This document shows positions 16,917 to 24,073 of a stretch of 64,000 nt of DNA, piece after piece. Where the stretch lies: contig JAWVFI010000164.1 of assembly GCA_033856235.1 (NCBI GenBank), positions 1 to 64,000 on the forward strand, written 5' to 3'. The first letter of the stretch is position 1; each line of letters begins with the position of its first letter. Made by a program: the position numbers and the translations under genes. Source of the DNA: DASXRU01 sp033856235 (GTDB taxonomy: Bacteria > Acidobacteriota > Blastocatellia > Pyrinomonadales > Pyrinomonadaceae). The notes beneath the pieces are model-generated. The model did not search any database. It saw only the letters and a list, made by a program, of their open reading frames with translations, and was not told the DNA's origin.

Positions 16917-16945
16917 TGTATATACTCGCTGCCATCCGTTGTCAA
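16917..16945 (-). promoter_or_regulatory. Near-consensus sigma-70 promoter for the candidate precursor
   Basis: On the minus strand TTGACA (-35, 16940-16945), a 17-base spacer and TATACA (-10, 16917-16922) give one of the best promoter matches in the window. The predicted start near 16910 leaves a leader of about 50 bases ending in AGAAGGAG. It lies in the 178-base gap behind the radical SAM gene, so the peptide and the downstream GNAT-TfuA-YcaO genes can be expressed apart from it. Confidence 0.8.
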
Positions 16946-17038
16946 GCAAGAAATCTTGCATGCGGTGACGGTCGCATACCGGAATTGCTTCCTGTCTTTG
17001 TGCGGAATTTGATTGGAATAATTACGAATCTGGGCGCA

Positions 17039-18943
17039 CTAGTTTCTTTTGCTCTGGCCTTGCTTGAGGCCAAAGTGACACCTCACGGCCAATGACAGGT
17101 AACGGTCCTCTTCACGGAACATGAGGCCATTCTCGACGAACTCATCGAGCAGGATCCTGGTTTCCTCCGGCGCTAGACGGTTCCCGACCATTTGCTGGAT
17201 GGAAAGAAGGGATCGATTCTCATCACAGAACAAATAGATCCGCGACTGCAGGTCATCCAGAACAATCTTTCGCGCCTGCAATTCGGCCCCGCTTTGAAGT
17301 GATCTATCGTCATGGAGGGTTATGAATCCCGGCCCTTTTTCATAATAGAAGTGAACCTTGTGTTCCAACCAATAATTCAACCACTCCTGGTGAGCGTCAA
17401 CGGCCGGTTGAACGTATTCAGCCGGGTCGCATCGTTGGCCCCACTCGCCTTCAAAATAGTAGGCGATCTTTTCAAAGTCGACGACGTGTTCCGGATAAAG
17501 CAATCGATAAACCGGAAAGGGCTTAAGCGTCAAACCGTATTTCGCTGGGTTGAAATGGTAGGGACTGAACCGCTCAAAGACTACGCGGGTTACGGCGACC
17601 GGGGGTCGCAAGTGGAAGAGTAAGCGGAAAATATTTGGCAGGTCGTCATATTGGGCTGCCTGCTCGCCTGGAAAACCGTAGAGGATGTTCCAGAAGGGAT
17701 CGACATCATATTCAAAACACCACTTTAACAACTGGATATTCTGAATGGCGCTGACACCCTTCTGCATCATCCGCAGGATCTCGGTATTGAAGCTCTCAAT
17801 GCCGGGCTGTATTTGCGTGATGCCCGCTGCCGCCAGCTTCCGCACCTGGTCTTTATGCAGATTCGCTTTCACCTCATAGAAAATCTGAAAATCCAAATCA
17901 GTGTCGGCTAACTTTGGAAGTAATTCTTTGAAGTAATCCATGTCGATAATATTATCGGTGGCATTCAGCGAGAGGCAGCGGTACTTACCGGCGAGCTCTA
18001 ATAGTTCATCATAAACCCGGTCAGGCGTTTTCTTCCGAAAGGTCATGGTATCGCGATTCAATCCACAGAAAGTGCAATGGAACTTGGCGCCCCACCAACA
18101 TCCGCGGGATGATTCAAAGGGCAGCTGGATCTGCGATATTGTGTTGAATCCGGTTCGCTCAACTTCCTTGAGATAGTCAGAATAGTCGGGGATGGGCGAA
18201 TCATTGAGATCCTTGAGCATCTGGCAATCAGAGAAACCGCCGATAATTTCCTCGCCGTTGCGAATTGAAACTCCCGGGATGTGCTCTAAATAGCGTTCCG
18301 AGAAAATATTGTCGAGCAGACGTCCAAAAATCTCCTCCCCTTCCCCATGGACCACATAGTCAATCCAGCCGAAGGCTTTGATTAACTCGTAACCCATTTC
18401 CGAATCGACATTAGCCCCACCGAAAACGATCCTGGAATCGGGGTAACTTTCCTTTAGGTGTTTTGCCAGAAGCAGAGCAGAAAGAGTCTGCGCGAACGTC
18501 GTCGAGAAACCAATAACTTTGTATTTTGACCAGTCGGTACTGGTGAGGCAGTCACTAATGAACATTGGAACCATCTCATCCGCAATCTCCCTGCAGATGA
18601 AATCTGAGCCGGTCAGCGCCTGCAACCTCTGGGCTAGTTGGTTTCCAGTATCAGTTGTCAGGAGATCGTCCCACGTATTCTTTAGCAATCCCAAACCATC
18701 GGCTCCAAATAGTGCACCAGAGAAAAACCACTCCGGATCCAGAGCGGAAGTGGCAGAGATACTCTCATAGAGCTCGAACCCCAGCCGTGCCGCAAACTCG
18801 ATGTTCAGATAATGAACATCGACCTTGAATCCTTTGTTCTTCGCAGTCTGCTTCAGAATGCCGAGGGCGATTGACGCGTGTGACACGGCGCCCCAGGGCA
18901 TCTGCACTAACGCGATGGGTTGATTGTTTCTCGACGTAGACAT
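17039..18943 (-). CDS. RiPP maturation radical SAM protein, cobalamin-binding-domain type
   Basis: A 634-residue protein. The N-terminal 210 residues form a B12-binding-like Rossmann domain (YKVIGFSTTFAQTLSALLLA, RIVFGGANVD, VVHGEGEEIFGRLL). The radical SAM cysteines are C282, C290 and C293 in GCWWGAKFHCTFCGLN, a CX7CX2C motif that marks the RiPP maturation radical SAM protein 1 family rather than the usual CX3CX2C. A winged-helix-like C-terminus (LLDEFVENGLMF) follows. Family members sit beside RiPP precursors, and C-methylation or another radical change to the peptide is expected. Rough counts of five sampled 60-base stretches give about 45% GC, lower than its neighbours. Confidence 0.92.
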   Translation of the reverse strand: MSTSRNNQPIALVQMPWGAVSHASIALGILKQTAKNKGFKVDVHYLNIEFAARLGFELYESISATSALDPEWFFSGALFGADGLGLLKNTWDDLLTTDTGNQLAQRLQALTGSDFICREIADEMVPMFISDCLTSTDWSKYKVIGFSTTFAQTLSALLLAKHLKESYPDSRIVFGGANVDSEMGYELIKAFGWIDYVVHGEGEEIFGRLLDNIFSERYLEHIPGVSIRNGEEIIGGFSDCQMLKDLNDSPIPDYSDYLKEVERTGFNTISQIQLPFESSRGCWWGAKFHCTFCGLNRDTMTFRKKTPDRVYDELLELAGKYRCLSLNATDNIIDMDYFKELLPKLADTDLDFQIFYEVKANLHKDQVRKLAAAGITQIQPGIESFNTEILRMMQKGVSAIQNIQLLKWCFEYDVDPFWNILYGFPGEQAAQYDDLPNIFRLLFHLRPPVAVTRVVFERFSPYHFNPAKYGLTLKPFPVYRLLYPEHVVDFEKIAYYFEGEWGQRCDPAEYVQPAVDAHQEWLNYWLEHKVHFYYEKGPGFITLHDDRSLQSGAELQARKIVLDDLQSRIYLFCDENRSLLSIQQMVGNRLAPEETRILLDEFVENGLMFREEDRYLSLAVRCHFGLKQGQSKRN

Positions 18944-19353
18944 AAAAGGTTTTCAAGTAGTGTTAGGTGAGAACGGTTGACCTCGCAAGCACCTGGTCGG
19001 GCCCGAAGAGGGGTTGAGCAACAGTTGCAAGGTTACAGGCTTAGAGGATCCGACCTTTTCCGTTCATCAAAGACGACCAGACAATATGCCTGCACAGCCC
19101 AAACAGTCAACAAATCGAATATTGCGGTCGCAGTCTTTGACCAGGATGTGTTGAAGAATCGGTATCCTTGCTTCGCCCAGCAGGCTACGTGCGTTTCGTT
19201 TGGGGCGCGGTATAATCCGCCACCGAGGGGTCTGAGATTGGGCCAACCTGAAAGCGAGTGGGCTCACAATAAGCCGGCACGAACCAAAGGCCGGTCTTGG
19301 ACGCTCTCAGTAGTCCGCTTTGAACTTTGGCAAAGTCCGGGCGGTAATGATCC
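18944..19353. other. Intergenic region between the radical SAM gene and a membrane-protein gene
   Basis: This is 410 bases between two divergently read genes. It should hold the promoter of the RiPP radical SAM gene, but no convincing pair of hexamers was found on the minus strand. A TATAAT hexamer at 19211-19216 (plus strand) lacks a good -35 partner. No repeat arm, tRNA or convincing small ORF was seen. Confidence 0.5.
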
Positions 19354-20559
19354 ATGGCAAGCGCGTCAAACCTAATTGTTGAGCAGGCAAGACCGCAGGC
19401 AATTTCGCTGCGCTGGATCATCAGCGCGCGCGAGGATCTGACCTGGTTTATCGGTTCGGTGATCTCCAGTTACGCGCTGTTTGCACTCTATGTAACTGGT
19501 ACTGTGCCGTTGCTTCCCATGGTGGCGGCCTGGGCCATCCTTATCGATGCGCCGCACGTCTTCGGCACTTTTTCTCGTACCTACTTCGATCGTTCAGAAT
19601 GGCAATCGCGGCGGCGCCTGTTGCTGGGCTCACTGCTCTTTTTTCTGGTGGGACCACTGGCGGTGATTTCCGGAGTCGGGCTGGTCTTCTTTTTTATCGC
19701 CGCGCTCTGGGCCTATTACCACCTCGTGAAGCAGCACTATGGTTTCATGGTGCTGTACAAGAAAAAGAACAGCGACCTGGCCCCGGTGGACAACGCACTC
19801 GATCGTTTGCTGTTGATGTTTGCGTTCAATTATCCGTTCGTGGCTTTCGTCGCCCATGACGCAGAAGCGATGGCCCGCGTGCCGCCCGTTCTGTCAAATG
19901 TGATCGGGATTCTGGCGACGGGACTGCTGGTGGGAACGATTGTGTTGGGCGTAGCGTGGGTGGGCCGACAGATCCAACGTGCGGTGCTGGGTATGCCGCT
20001 AAACGCGCCGAAGTATCTGCTACTGGCCGCGGCATTGCCGATGCACTGGATCGTTTTGCTGACACCGATGGCGCACAAGCCAATCGCCATCGTTGCTATT
20101 CTTACTATCTATCACAATTTTCAATACCACCGGCTGATCTGGTTTCACAACCAGAAGTACCGGCTTAGCCCCTCTCCGCGAGCGGAGAGGGGTTGGGGAG
20201 AGGTTGGCCCGGCCGTTCCCCCCACCCTCACCCTCCCCGCTGGCGGGGAGGGAATCAGAGAGCGCGGATCGGAATCAGACTCACGCAGGAAGTTCGGCCC
20301 CGCCGCCTTCGTCAGTCGCCGTCTTCTTTTTTACATCGCCTGCGGGATTCTGTTCGGATTGATCTATCAGGGACCCAGACAGTTTCTCGGCTACCTGAGT
20401 CTGAAGAATGGCACTGGCCTTGTCACCGAGCAATCGTTCGCCGCGCAGCTGGCCATCTCATTCCTCTGGGGCTATGCATTGATTCACTATTATCTGGATT
20501 CAAAGATCTGGCGTGTGCGCCGCGATCCCTCAGTGGGCAAAGCGCTGAATATGGGCTAG
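19354..20559 (+). CDS. Polytopic membrane protein with histidine motifs, carrying an in-frame repeat insertion
   Basis: A 401-residue membrane protein with about eight hydrophobic helices. I do not recognise a named family. Histidine clusters inside or next to helices stand out: YYHLVKQHYGF (about 125-135), IYHNFQYHRLIWFHNQ (about 251-266) and HYYLDSKIWRVRRDP near the C-terminus, suggesting a metal-dependent membrane enzyme such as a hydroxylase- or oxygenase-like protein. Residues about 272-304 (PSPRAERGWGEVG and what follows) are encoded by a repetitive palindrome and interrupt the protein between two histidine-bearing regions without breaking the frame. Confidence 0.7.
   Translation: MASASNLIVEQARPQAISLRWIISAREDLTWFIGSVISSYALFALYVTGTVPLLPMVAAWAILIDAPHVFGTFSRTYFDRSEWQSRRRLLLGSLLFFLVGPLAVISGVGLVFFFIAALWAYYHLVKQHYGFMVLYKKKNSDLAPVDNALDRLLLMFAFNYPFVAFVAHDAEAMARVPPVLSNVIGILATGLLVGTIVLGVAWVGRQIQRAVLGMPLNAPKYLLLAAALPMHWIVLLTPMAHKPIAIVAILTIYHNFQYHRLIWFHNQKYRLSPSPRAERGWGEVGPAVPPTLTLPAGGEGIRERGSESDSRRKFGPAAFVSRRLLFYIACGILFGLIYQGPRQFLGYLSLKNGTGLVTEQSFAAQLAISFLWGYALIHYYLDSKIWRVRRDPSVGKALNMG
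20169..20264. repeat. Palindromic repeat inserted in-frame in a coding sequence (family D)
   Basis: CCCCTCTCCGC-GA-GCGGAGAGGGG at the left end and CCCTCCCCGC-TG-GCGGGGAGGG at the right end are two short hairpins joined by GTTGGGGAGAGGTTGG and CCCACCCTCACC stretches, which also pair with each other. This is a common type of bacterial repetitive extragenic palindrome. It is inside the membrane-protein gene and adds about 32 codons without a stop. Confidence 0.8.
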
Positions 20560-20564
20560 CGCTT

Positions 20565-20687
20565 TTTGGAGTGCGGCGACCTGTCGCCGCTTTGGCCTCC
20601 GGCGGCGGCTTGACGCCGCATTCTTGGAAAGTACGGGTCGCGACAGGTCGCGACCGACCAAAGCGCGGACAGGTCAGCGCACTCCAA
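20565..20687. repeat. Intergenic inverted-repeat element (family A, second copy)
   Basis: It begins TTTGGAGTGCGGCGACC and ends with the reverse complement of TTTGGAGTGCGCTGACC. The arms are imperfect over about 31 bases and carry the family end GCGCTTTGG. The middle contains further hairpins such as GGTCGCGAC/GTCGCGACC. It starts 5 bases after the previous stop codon and ends 4 bases before the next start. Confidence 0.85.
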
Positions 20688-20691
20688 ATAA

Positions 20692-21156
20692 ATGGCCAGC
20701 TATGAATTCCTAACCATCTGGCGCGTGCCGGCGCCGCTCGAGCAAGTTTGGGACCTCATCTACAACTCGGAGCAGTGGCCTGAATGGTGGAAGGGCGTTG
20801 AGAGAGTAGAAAAGTTGAGCGACGGCGATGCCCATCACATCGGCGCCATTTATCGCTACACCTGGAAAAGCAAATTGCCTTACCGGCTCGTCTTCGAAAT
20901 GAAAACCACACGCATTGAGCCCCTCGCGATCATCGAAGGCGAGGCAATTGGCGAGCTTCAGGGCCAGGGTCGTTGGCAGTTTTCCAGCGACGGCGCGATG
21001 ACGACGGTTCGCTATGAATGGAAAGTTAAAACCACCAAACGCTGGATGAACTACCTGGCTCCTATCGCTCGGCCTCTCTTTCAATGGAACCACAATGTAG
21101 TGATGAGTTGGGGCAGGGCAGGTTTGGCTAGGCAGCTGGGTGTATCGTTGGATTGA
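20692..21156 (+). CDS. SRPBCC-fold protein (polyketide cyclase/START-like)
   Basis: A 154-residue small soluble protein with the SRPBCC pattern: an N-terminal strand then VPAPLEQVWDLIYNSEQWPEWW, the helix-and-tryptophan signature of polyketide cyclase/dehydrase or lipid-transport domains, then an antiparallel sheet (GQGRWQFSSDGAMTTVRYEW) and a long C-terminal helix. It probably binds a hydrophobic ligand; the ligand is unknown. There is no clear Shine-Dalgarno because the gene starts 4 bases after a repeat element, which may have replaced its upstream region. The 3' end overlaps the converging hydrolase gene by 29 bases. Confidence 0.85.
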   Translation: MASYEFLTIWRVPAPLEQVWDLIYNSEQWPEWWKGVERVEKLSDGDAHHIGAIYRYTWKSKLPYRLVFEMKTTRIEPLAIIEGEAIGELQGQGRWQFSSDGAMTTVRYEWKVKTTKRWMNYLAPIARPLFQWNHNVVMSWGRAGLARQLGVSLD

Positions 21157-22120
21157 AAGCGCCCGAGGCCAGCGGCTCCTTACAAAACCCTGCCACTACT
21201 TGCACGAACTCTTGCGGAAATTCTTCCTGGGGCAGATGCCCGCACTTCCGAAAGACAATCAAACGCGCGTTCGGCATCGCGTCGCGCAGATGTTCGCCGT
21301 CGCTGAGTGGGATTTCCGGATCGTTCTCACCCCAAATCAAAAGCGTCGGCTGTTTGATTAAGTGCGCCTCTCTTTGAATATAGGCGGCGTGCCAGCGCCG
21401 CAGGGTCCGTAAAACCGCCCGCTGAGTGTTCACCGTGGACAGTGCGTGATGGCGCGTAGCCAATTTGTTCTCGTCGAACACGCGGCCTGAGCGGTGGTAA
21501 CTTCGCTTCATGCGTTGGCGCAAAACCCAACGCGAACCCAGCAGCAGGGGAGCGAGGACATCACCGAGTAATGGCGAGCTGGTTGCGCGCAGCAGTAAGA
21601 ACTTTTTCGGCTCGTCATTTGTGACCGCGCCTATCAGCACCAGTCGCTGCACGCGATCGGGATGGTCCAACGCCACCGTGGCGGCGACGGCGCCGCCATA
21701 TGAGCTGCCCACGAGAATTGCTGCAGGAATGTCCAGTCGCCTCATCAAACCGACGATCATGTGGGCTTGCGCTTCGATCGTGTAGTCACCCTGCGCCGGC
21801 TTACCGGAAAAGCCATAACCGAGCAAGTCGGGAACTATGACGCGGAAGCTGGCGCTCGCAAGGGGCAGGAACACTTCGGCCCATACCAGGGTAGACGATA
21901 CAAACCCGTGAATCAGAATTAGTGGTGGAGCTTCCGGGTCGCCTGCTTCCTGATAATGAACTGGTACGCCTTCGACTTCGACAAAGTGGGAATGGTCGCG
22001 GTGATAGACCAGGTCAGCGCTTCTTTCCCAATCGACATCGACGGGCCGAGTCAACAGTTTGGCGGCAACTGCGGCTCCCGCCAATCCTGATGCTCCCGCG
22101 ATCCAATAACGCTTTTTCAT
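21128..22120 (-). CDS. Alpha/beta hydrolase, membrane-anchored
   Basis: A 330-residue alpha/beta hydrolase. A hydrophobic N-terminal segment (about residues 5-22) may anchor it in the membrane or act as a signal. The fold begins with PPLILIHGFVSSTLVW (oxyanion hole HGF). The nucleophile is S140 in VGSSYGGA; the acid is about D267 in WGENDPEIP and the base H295 in CGHLPQEE. This is typical of epoxide hydrolase/haloalkane dehalogenase/ester hydrolase relatives, and the substrate cannot be read from the sequence. Its 3' end overlaps the converging SRPBCC gene. Confidence 0.9.
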   Translation of the reverse strand: MKKRYWIAGASGLAGAAVAAKLLTRPVDVDWERSADLVYHRDHSHFVEVEGVPVHYQEAGDPEAPPLILIHGFVSSTLVWAEVFLPLASASFRVIVPDLLGYGFSGKPAQGDYTIEAQAHMIVGLMRRLDIPAAILVGSSYGGAVAATVALDHPDRVQRLVLIGAVTNDEPKKFLLLRATSSPLLGDVLAPLLLGSRWVLRQRMKRSYHRSGRVFDENKLATRHHALSTVNTQRAVLRTLRRWHAAYIQREAHLIKQPTLLIWGENDPEIPLSDGEHLRDAMPNARLIVFRKCGHLPQEEFPQEFVQVVAGFCKEPLASGAFNPTIHPAA

Positions 22121-22126
22121 GTTTTA

Positions 22127-22265
22127 AGTAGGAGAGGCATTCCTGCCTGTCCCTTTCTGGAGTAACGCAAACTGTTAGTTTGCGAATTTACTTATCCAAC
22201 TTCCCGCGCAACGCAAACTAACAGTTTGCGTTGCGATGCAGACAGGCAGGAGTGCCTGTCCTACT
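22127..22265. repeat. Nested hairpin element overlapping the truB stop codon
   Basis: The outer arms AGTAGGAGAGGCATTCCTGC and the reverse complement of the right end (AGTAGGACAGGCACTCCTGC) pair over about 25 bases. Inside lie two AACGCAAACTGTTAGTTTGCG-like palindromes in inverted order (about 22175-22195 and 22209-22230). The whole element could fold into one long cruciform. The right end contains the truB TAG. Confidence 0.85.
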
Positions 22266-23211
22266 GTGTTGCGATTACCACGGTTGGGTGCAGGAGCTGT
22301 TTTACCTCATCATAAAATCCCACTGCAAGTAATTCCCCGCTGGCCGTTCGCATCCCGACTGGTCCCTGGCTCGTCCATTGAGAACCGGGCGGCGCCGGCA
22401 CGCCCATGCCATTGCGAGTTCGACGTTCCTGTTCGGCATTCAAAGTGACAGCCGGCAGGTGACCCAGTGCTGCCGCCGGCGAGACGAGAAATCCGGCGGC
22501 ATTTTCCTGGGCGATCTCCTGAAGTTTATCCAGCGTAATCGCATTCTCAATGCGGAACTGACCGGCGCGTGTTCGTCGAAGTTCTGACAGATGGGCCCCG
22601 ACACTAAGAAACTCGCCCACTGATTCCGCCAACGTGCGAATGTAGGTTCCAGCGGAACAAACGACTCGGACCGCAAGCTCGCAAGTTCCTTCGTCGTTGG
22701 ATCTAAGCAAGTCTCCGTTAGCGCCCATCATTTCAAACTCTCGCACGTTGACCCGCACCGTCGCACGTTCAATCACTTCGCCACGGCGGGCCATCTCGTA
22801 CAGTTTCTGGCCCTTGATCTTCTTGGCGGAGTACATCGGGGGCGTTTGCTCAATCTCGCCCCGCAGCGAGGCAATGGCGGCTTCAATATTGTTCGCGTCT
22901 ATGTTCGATCTCAACTCGGACGCGTCTGTCTCTTCGCGGGCCTTCAAACGTTGGCCGGTGAAATCTCCGGTGTCGGTTGCATATCCGAATCGAATCGTCG
23001 CCTGGTACTCTTTTTCGGCGTCGCTGAGAAATTGGGCCAGACGCGTAGCCCTGCCTACAAGGATCACGAGCAGGCCGGTCGCAAATGGATCGAGCGTGCC
23101 GGTGTGGCCGACGCGCCGCTCTCCCAGGGTGCGACGGACGCGAGCCACCACATCGTGGGAAGTGAACCCCGCGGGTTTATCGATTAAGAGAATCCCATCC
23201 ATCGCCAGCAT
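22261..23211 (-). CDS. truB: tRNA pseudouridine(55) synthase
   Basis: About 316 residues. It converts U55 of the T loop to pseudouridine in nearly all tRNAs. The N-terminus GILLIDKPAGFTSHDVV and the catalytic motif HTGTLDPFATG (nucleophile D41) are clear, as is the later TYIRTLAESVGE. The open frame reaches 23388, but that stretch reads through a repeat, so ATG 23211 (or 23202) is chosen. The C-terminal domain beyond the catalytic core is present. The stop codon lies within the repeat at 22127-22265, so the last residues may differ from relatives. Confidence 0.94.
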   Translation of the reverse strand: MLAMDGILLIDKPAGFTSHDVVARVRRTLGERRVGHTGTLDPFATGLLVILVGRATRLAQFLSDAEKEYQATIRFGYATDTGDFTGQRLKAREETDASELRSNIDANNIEAAIASLRGEIEQTPPMYSAKKIKGQKLYEMARRGEVIERATVRVNVREFEMMGANGDLLRSNDEGTCELAVRVVCSAGTYIRTLAESVGEFLSVGAHLSELRRTRAGQFRIENAITLDKLQEIAQENAAGFLVSPAAALGHLPAVTLNAEQERRTRNGMGVPAPPGSQWTSQGPVGMRTASGELLAVGFYDEVKQLLHPTVVIATQ

Positions 23212-23271
23212 TGTAGATTGTTGAATAGCGGTTGGCGATCTTATTGTCGCTGTTCTTTGCAGGCGAAACCC

Positions 23272-23357
23272 GCAAGCTAAAGCTTGAACTCTAAACGCCT
23301 GGAAGGAACATTGAGCTTCAATCCCCACAGGTGTATAGAGTACAAACTTTAGTTTGC
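23272..23357. repeat. REPIN-like paired repeat between truB and recX
   Basis: The left arm GCAAGCTAAAGCTTGAACTC (continuing TAAACGCCTG) is the inverted counterpart of the right arm, whose reverse complement reads GCAAACTAAAGTTTGTACTC (continuing TATACACCTG). About 26 bases separate them. It is the same family as 9551-9624 and is related through the AAACTNNAGTTT core to those at 53.2, 58.7, 59.7 and 63.4 kb. Confidence 0.8.
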
Positions 23358-23411
23358 TCTGACAGGCTGGCGTTAATCGACCACCCACATTTCGTGGTTA
23401 AATACTTTCGT

Positions 23412-23951
23412 ATGCGAAGGTTTCGTTCGAAAACTCAAGCAACGGATCCGGACGCGGTCAACCTGGATCCGGCCAAGGCCCGCGAGCGCACCTTTCAGCG
23501 CGCAACGAAACTGCTGGCGGCAAAGTCGCGTTCGGTTGCTGAGTTACGCGAACGACTGCTCAGTGGGGCGGGGACGAACAAGACCATAGTTGACACCGTC
23601 ATCGCCCGGCTTTGCGAATATGGTTATCTGGACGACGCCCGCTTCGCCGAGGGCTATGCCTCGCTGCGATTGCGCGAACGGCCGATTGGCCGCCGGCGGT
23701 TGGAACGCGATCTGTGGATGAAAAAGGTCGATAAGGCAGTCGCCGAGAAAGCACTCGATCTGGTCTTTGCCGCAACACCCGAAGAGGAAATAATCGACCG
23801 CGCGATCGCCAAGCGCATAAGGTTGCGTGGGCGGCCCAAAACTCGCGCCGAAGCCAAAAGCCTTTTCGATCATCTGTTGCGACAGGGGTTTGCGTTTGAT
23901 TTAGTGGGCGACAAGGTTCGCGCCGCTTCCCGGGCGGACCTCGGGGAATAG
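23412..23951 (+). CDS. recX: Regulatory protein RecX
   Basis: About 179 residues of helical repeats typical of RecX, which binds RecA filaments and restrains recombinase activity. Visible marks: ATKLLAAKSRSVAELRERLL, RLCEYGYLDDARFAEGYASL and the basic RLRERPIGRRRLERDLWMKK. The start at MRRFRSKT is chosen because the longer frame runs through a repeat. recA is not in the window. The following gene is alaS, echoing the common recX-alaS gene order. Confidence 0.92.
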   Translation: MRRFRSKTQATDPDAVNLDPAKARERTFQRATKLLAAKSRSVAELRERLLSGAGTNKTIVDTVIARLCEYGYLDDARFAEGYASLRLRERPIGRRRLERDLWMKKVDKAVAEKALDLVFAATPEEEIIDRAIAKRIRLRGRPKTRAEAKSLFDHLLRQGFAFDLVGDKVRAASRADLGE

Positions 23952-24073
23952 CGAAGAGACCCCAATTTCACCAGCCAGCAGACCGCGTGCTAAACTCAAA
24001 ACAATCAGTTGTCCGTCGTCTGTTGCAGCTACTTTGATCCTGATCTCTGACTTCCGGCCTCTGATCTCTAATC

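Noticed and set aside
16861..16935. Upstream extension of the peptide gene (start at 16935)
   Set aside because: It would begin upstream of the promoter's -10 box and before the expected transcription start; the ATG at 16860 has a proper ribosome site.
19067..19267. 66-codon minus-strand ORF upstream of the radical SAM gene as a precursor
   Set aside because: No ribosome site, arginine-rich composition without leader-like features, and no promoter.
18957..19353. Far-side attachment site matching the tRNA-Glu 3' end
   Set aside because: No copy of GGTTCGAGTCCCGTATGCGC was found there.
22261..23388. 375-residue version of TruB
   Set aside because: The first 59 codons read through a repeat element; the conserved N-terminus begins at 23211 or 23202.
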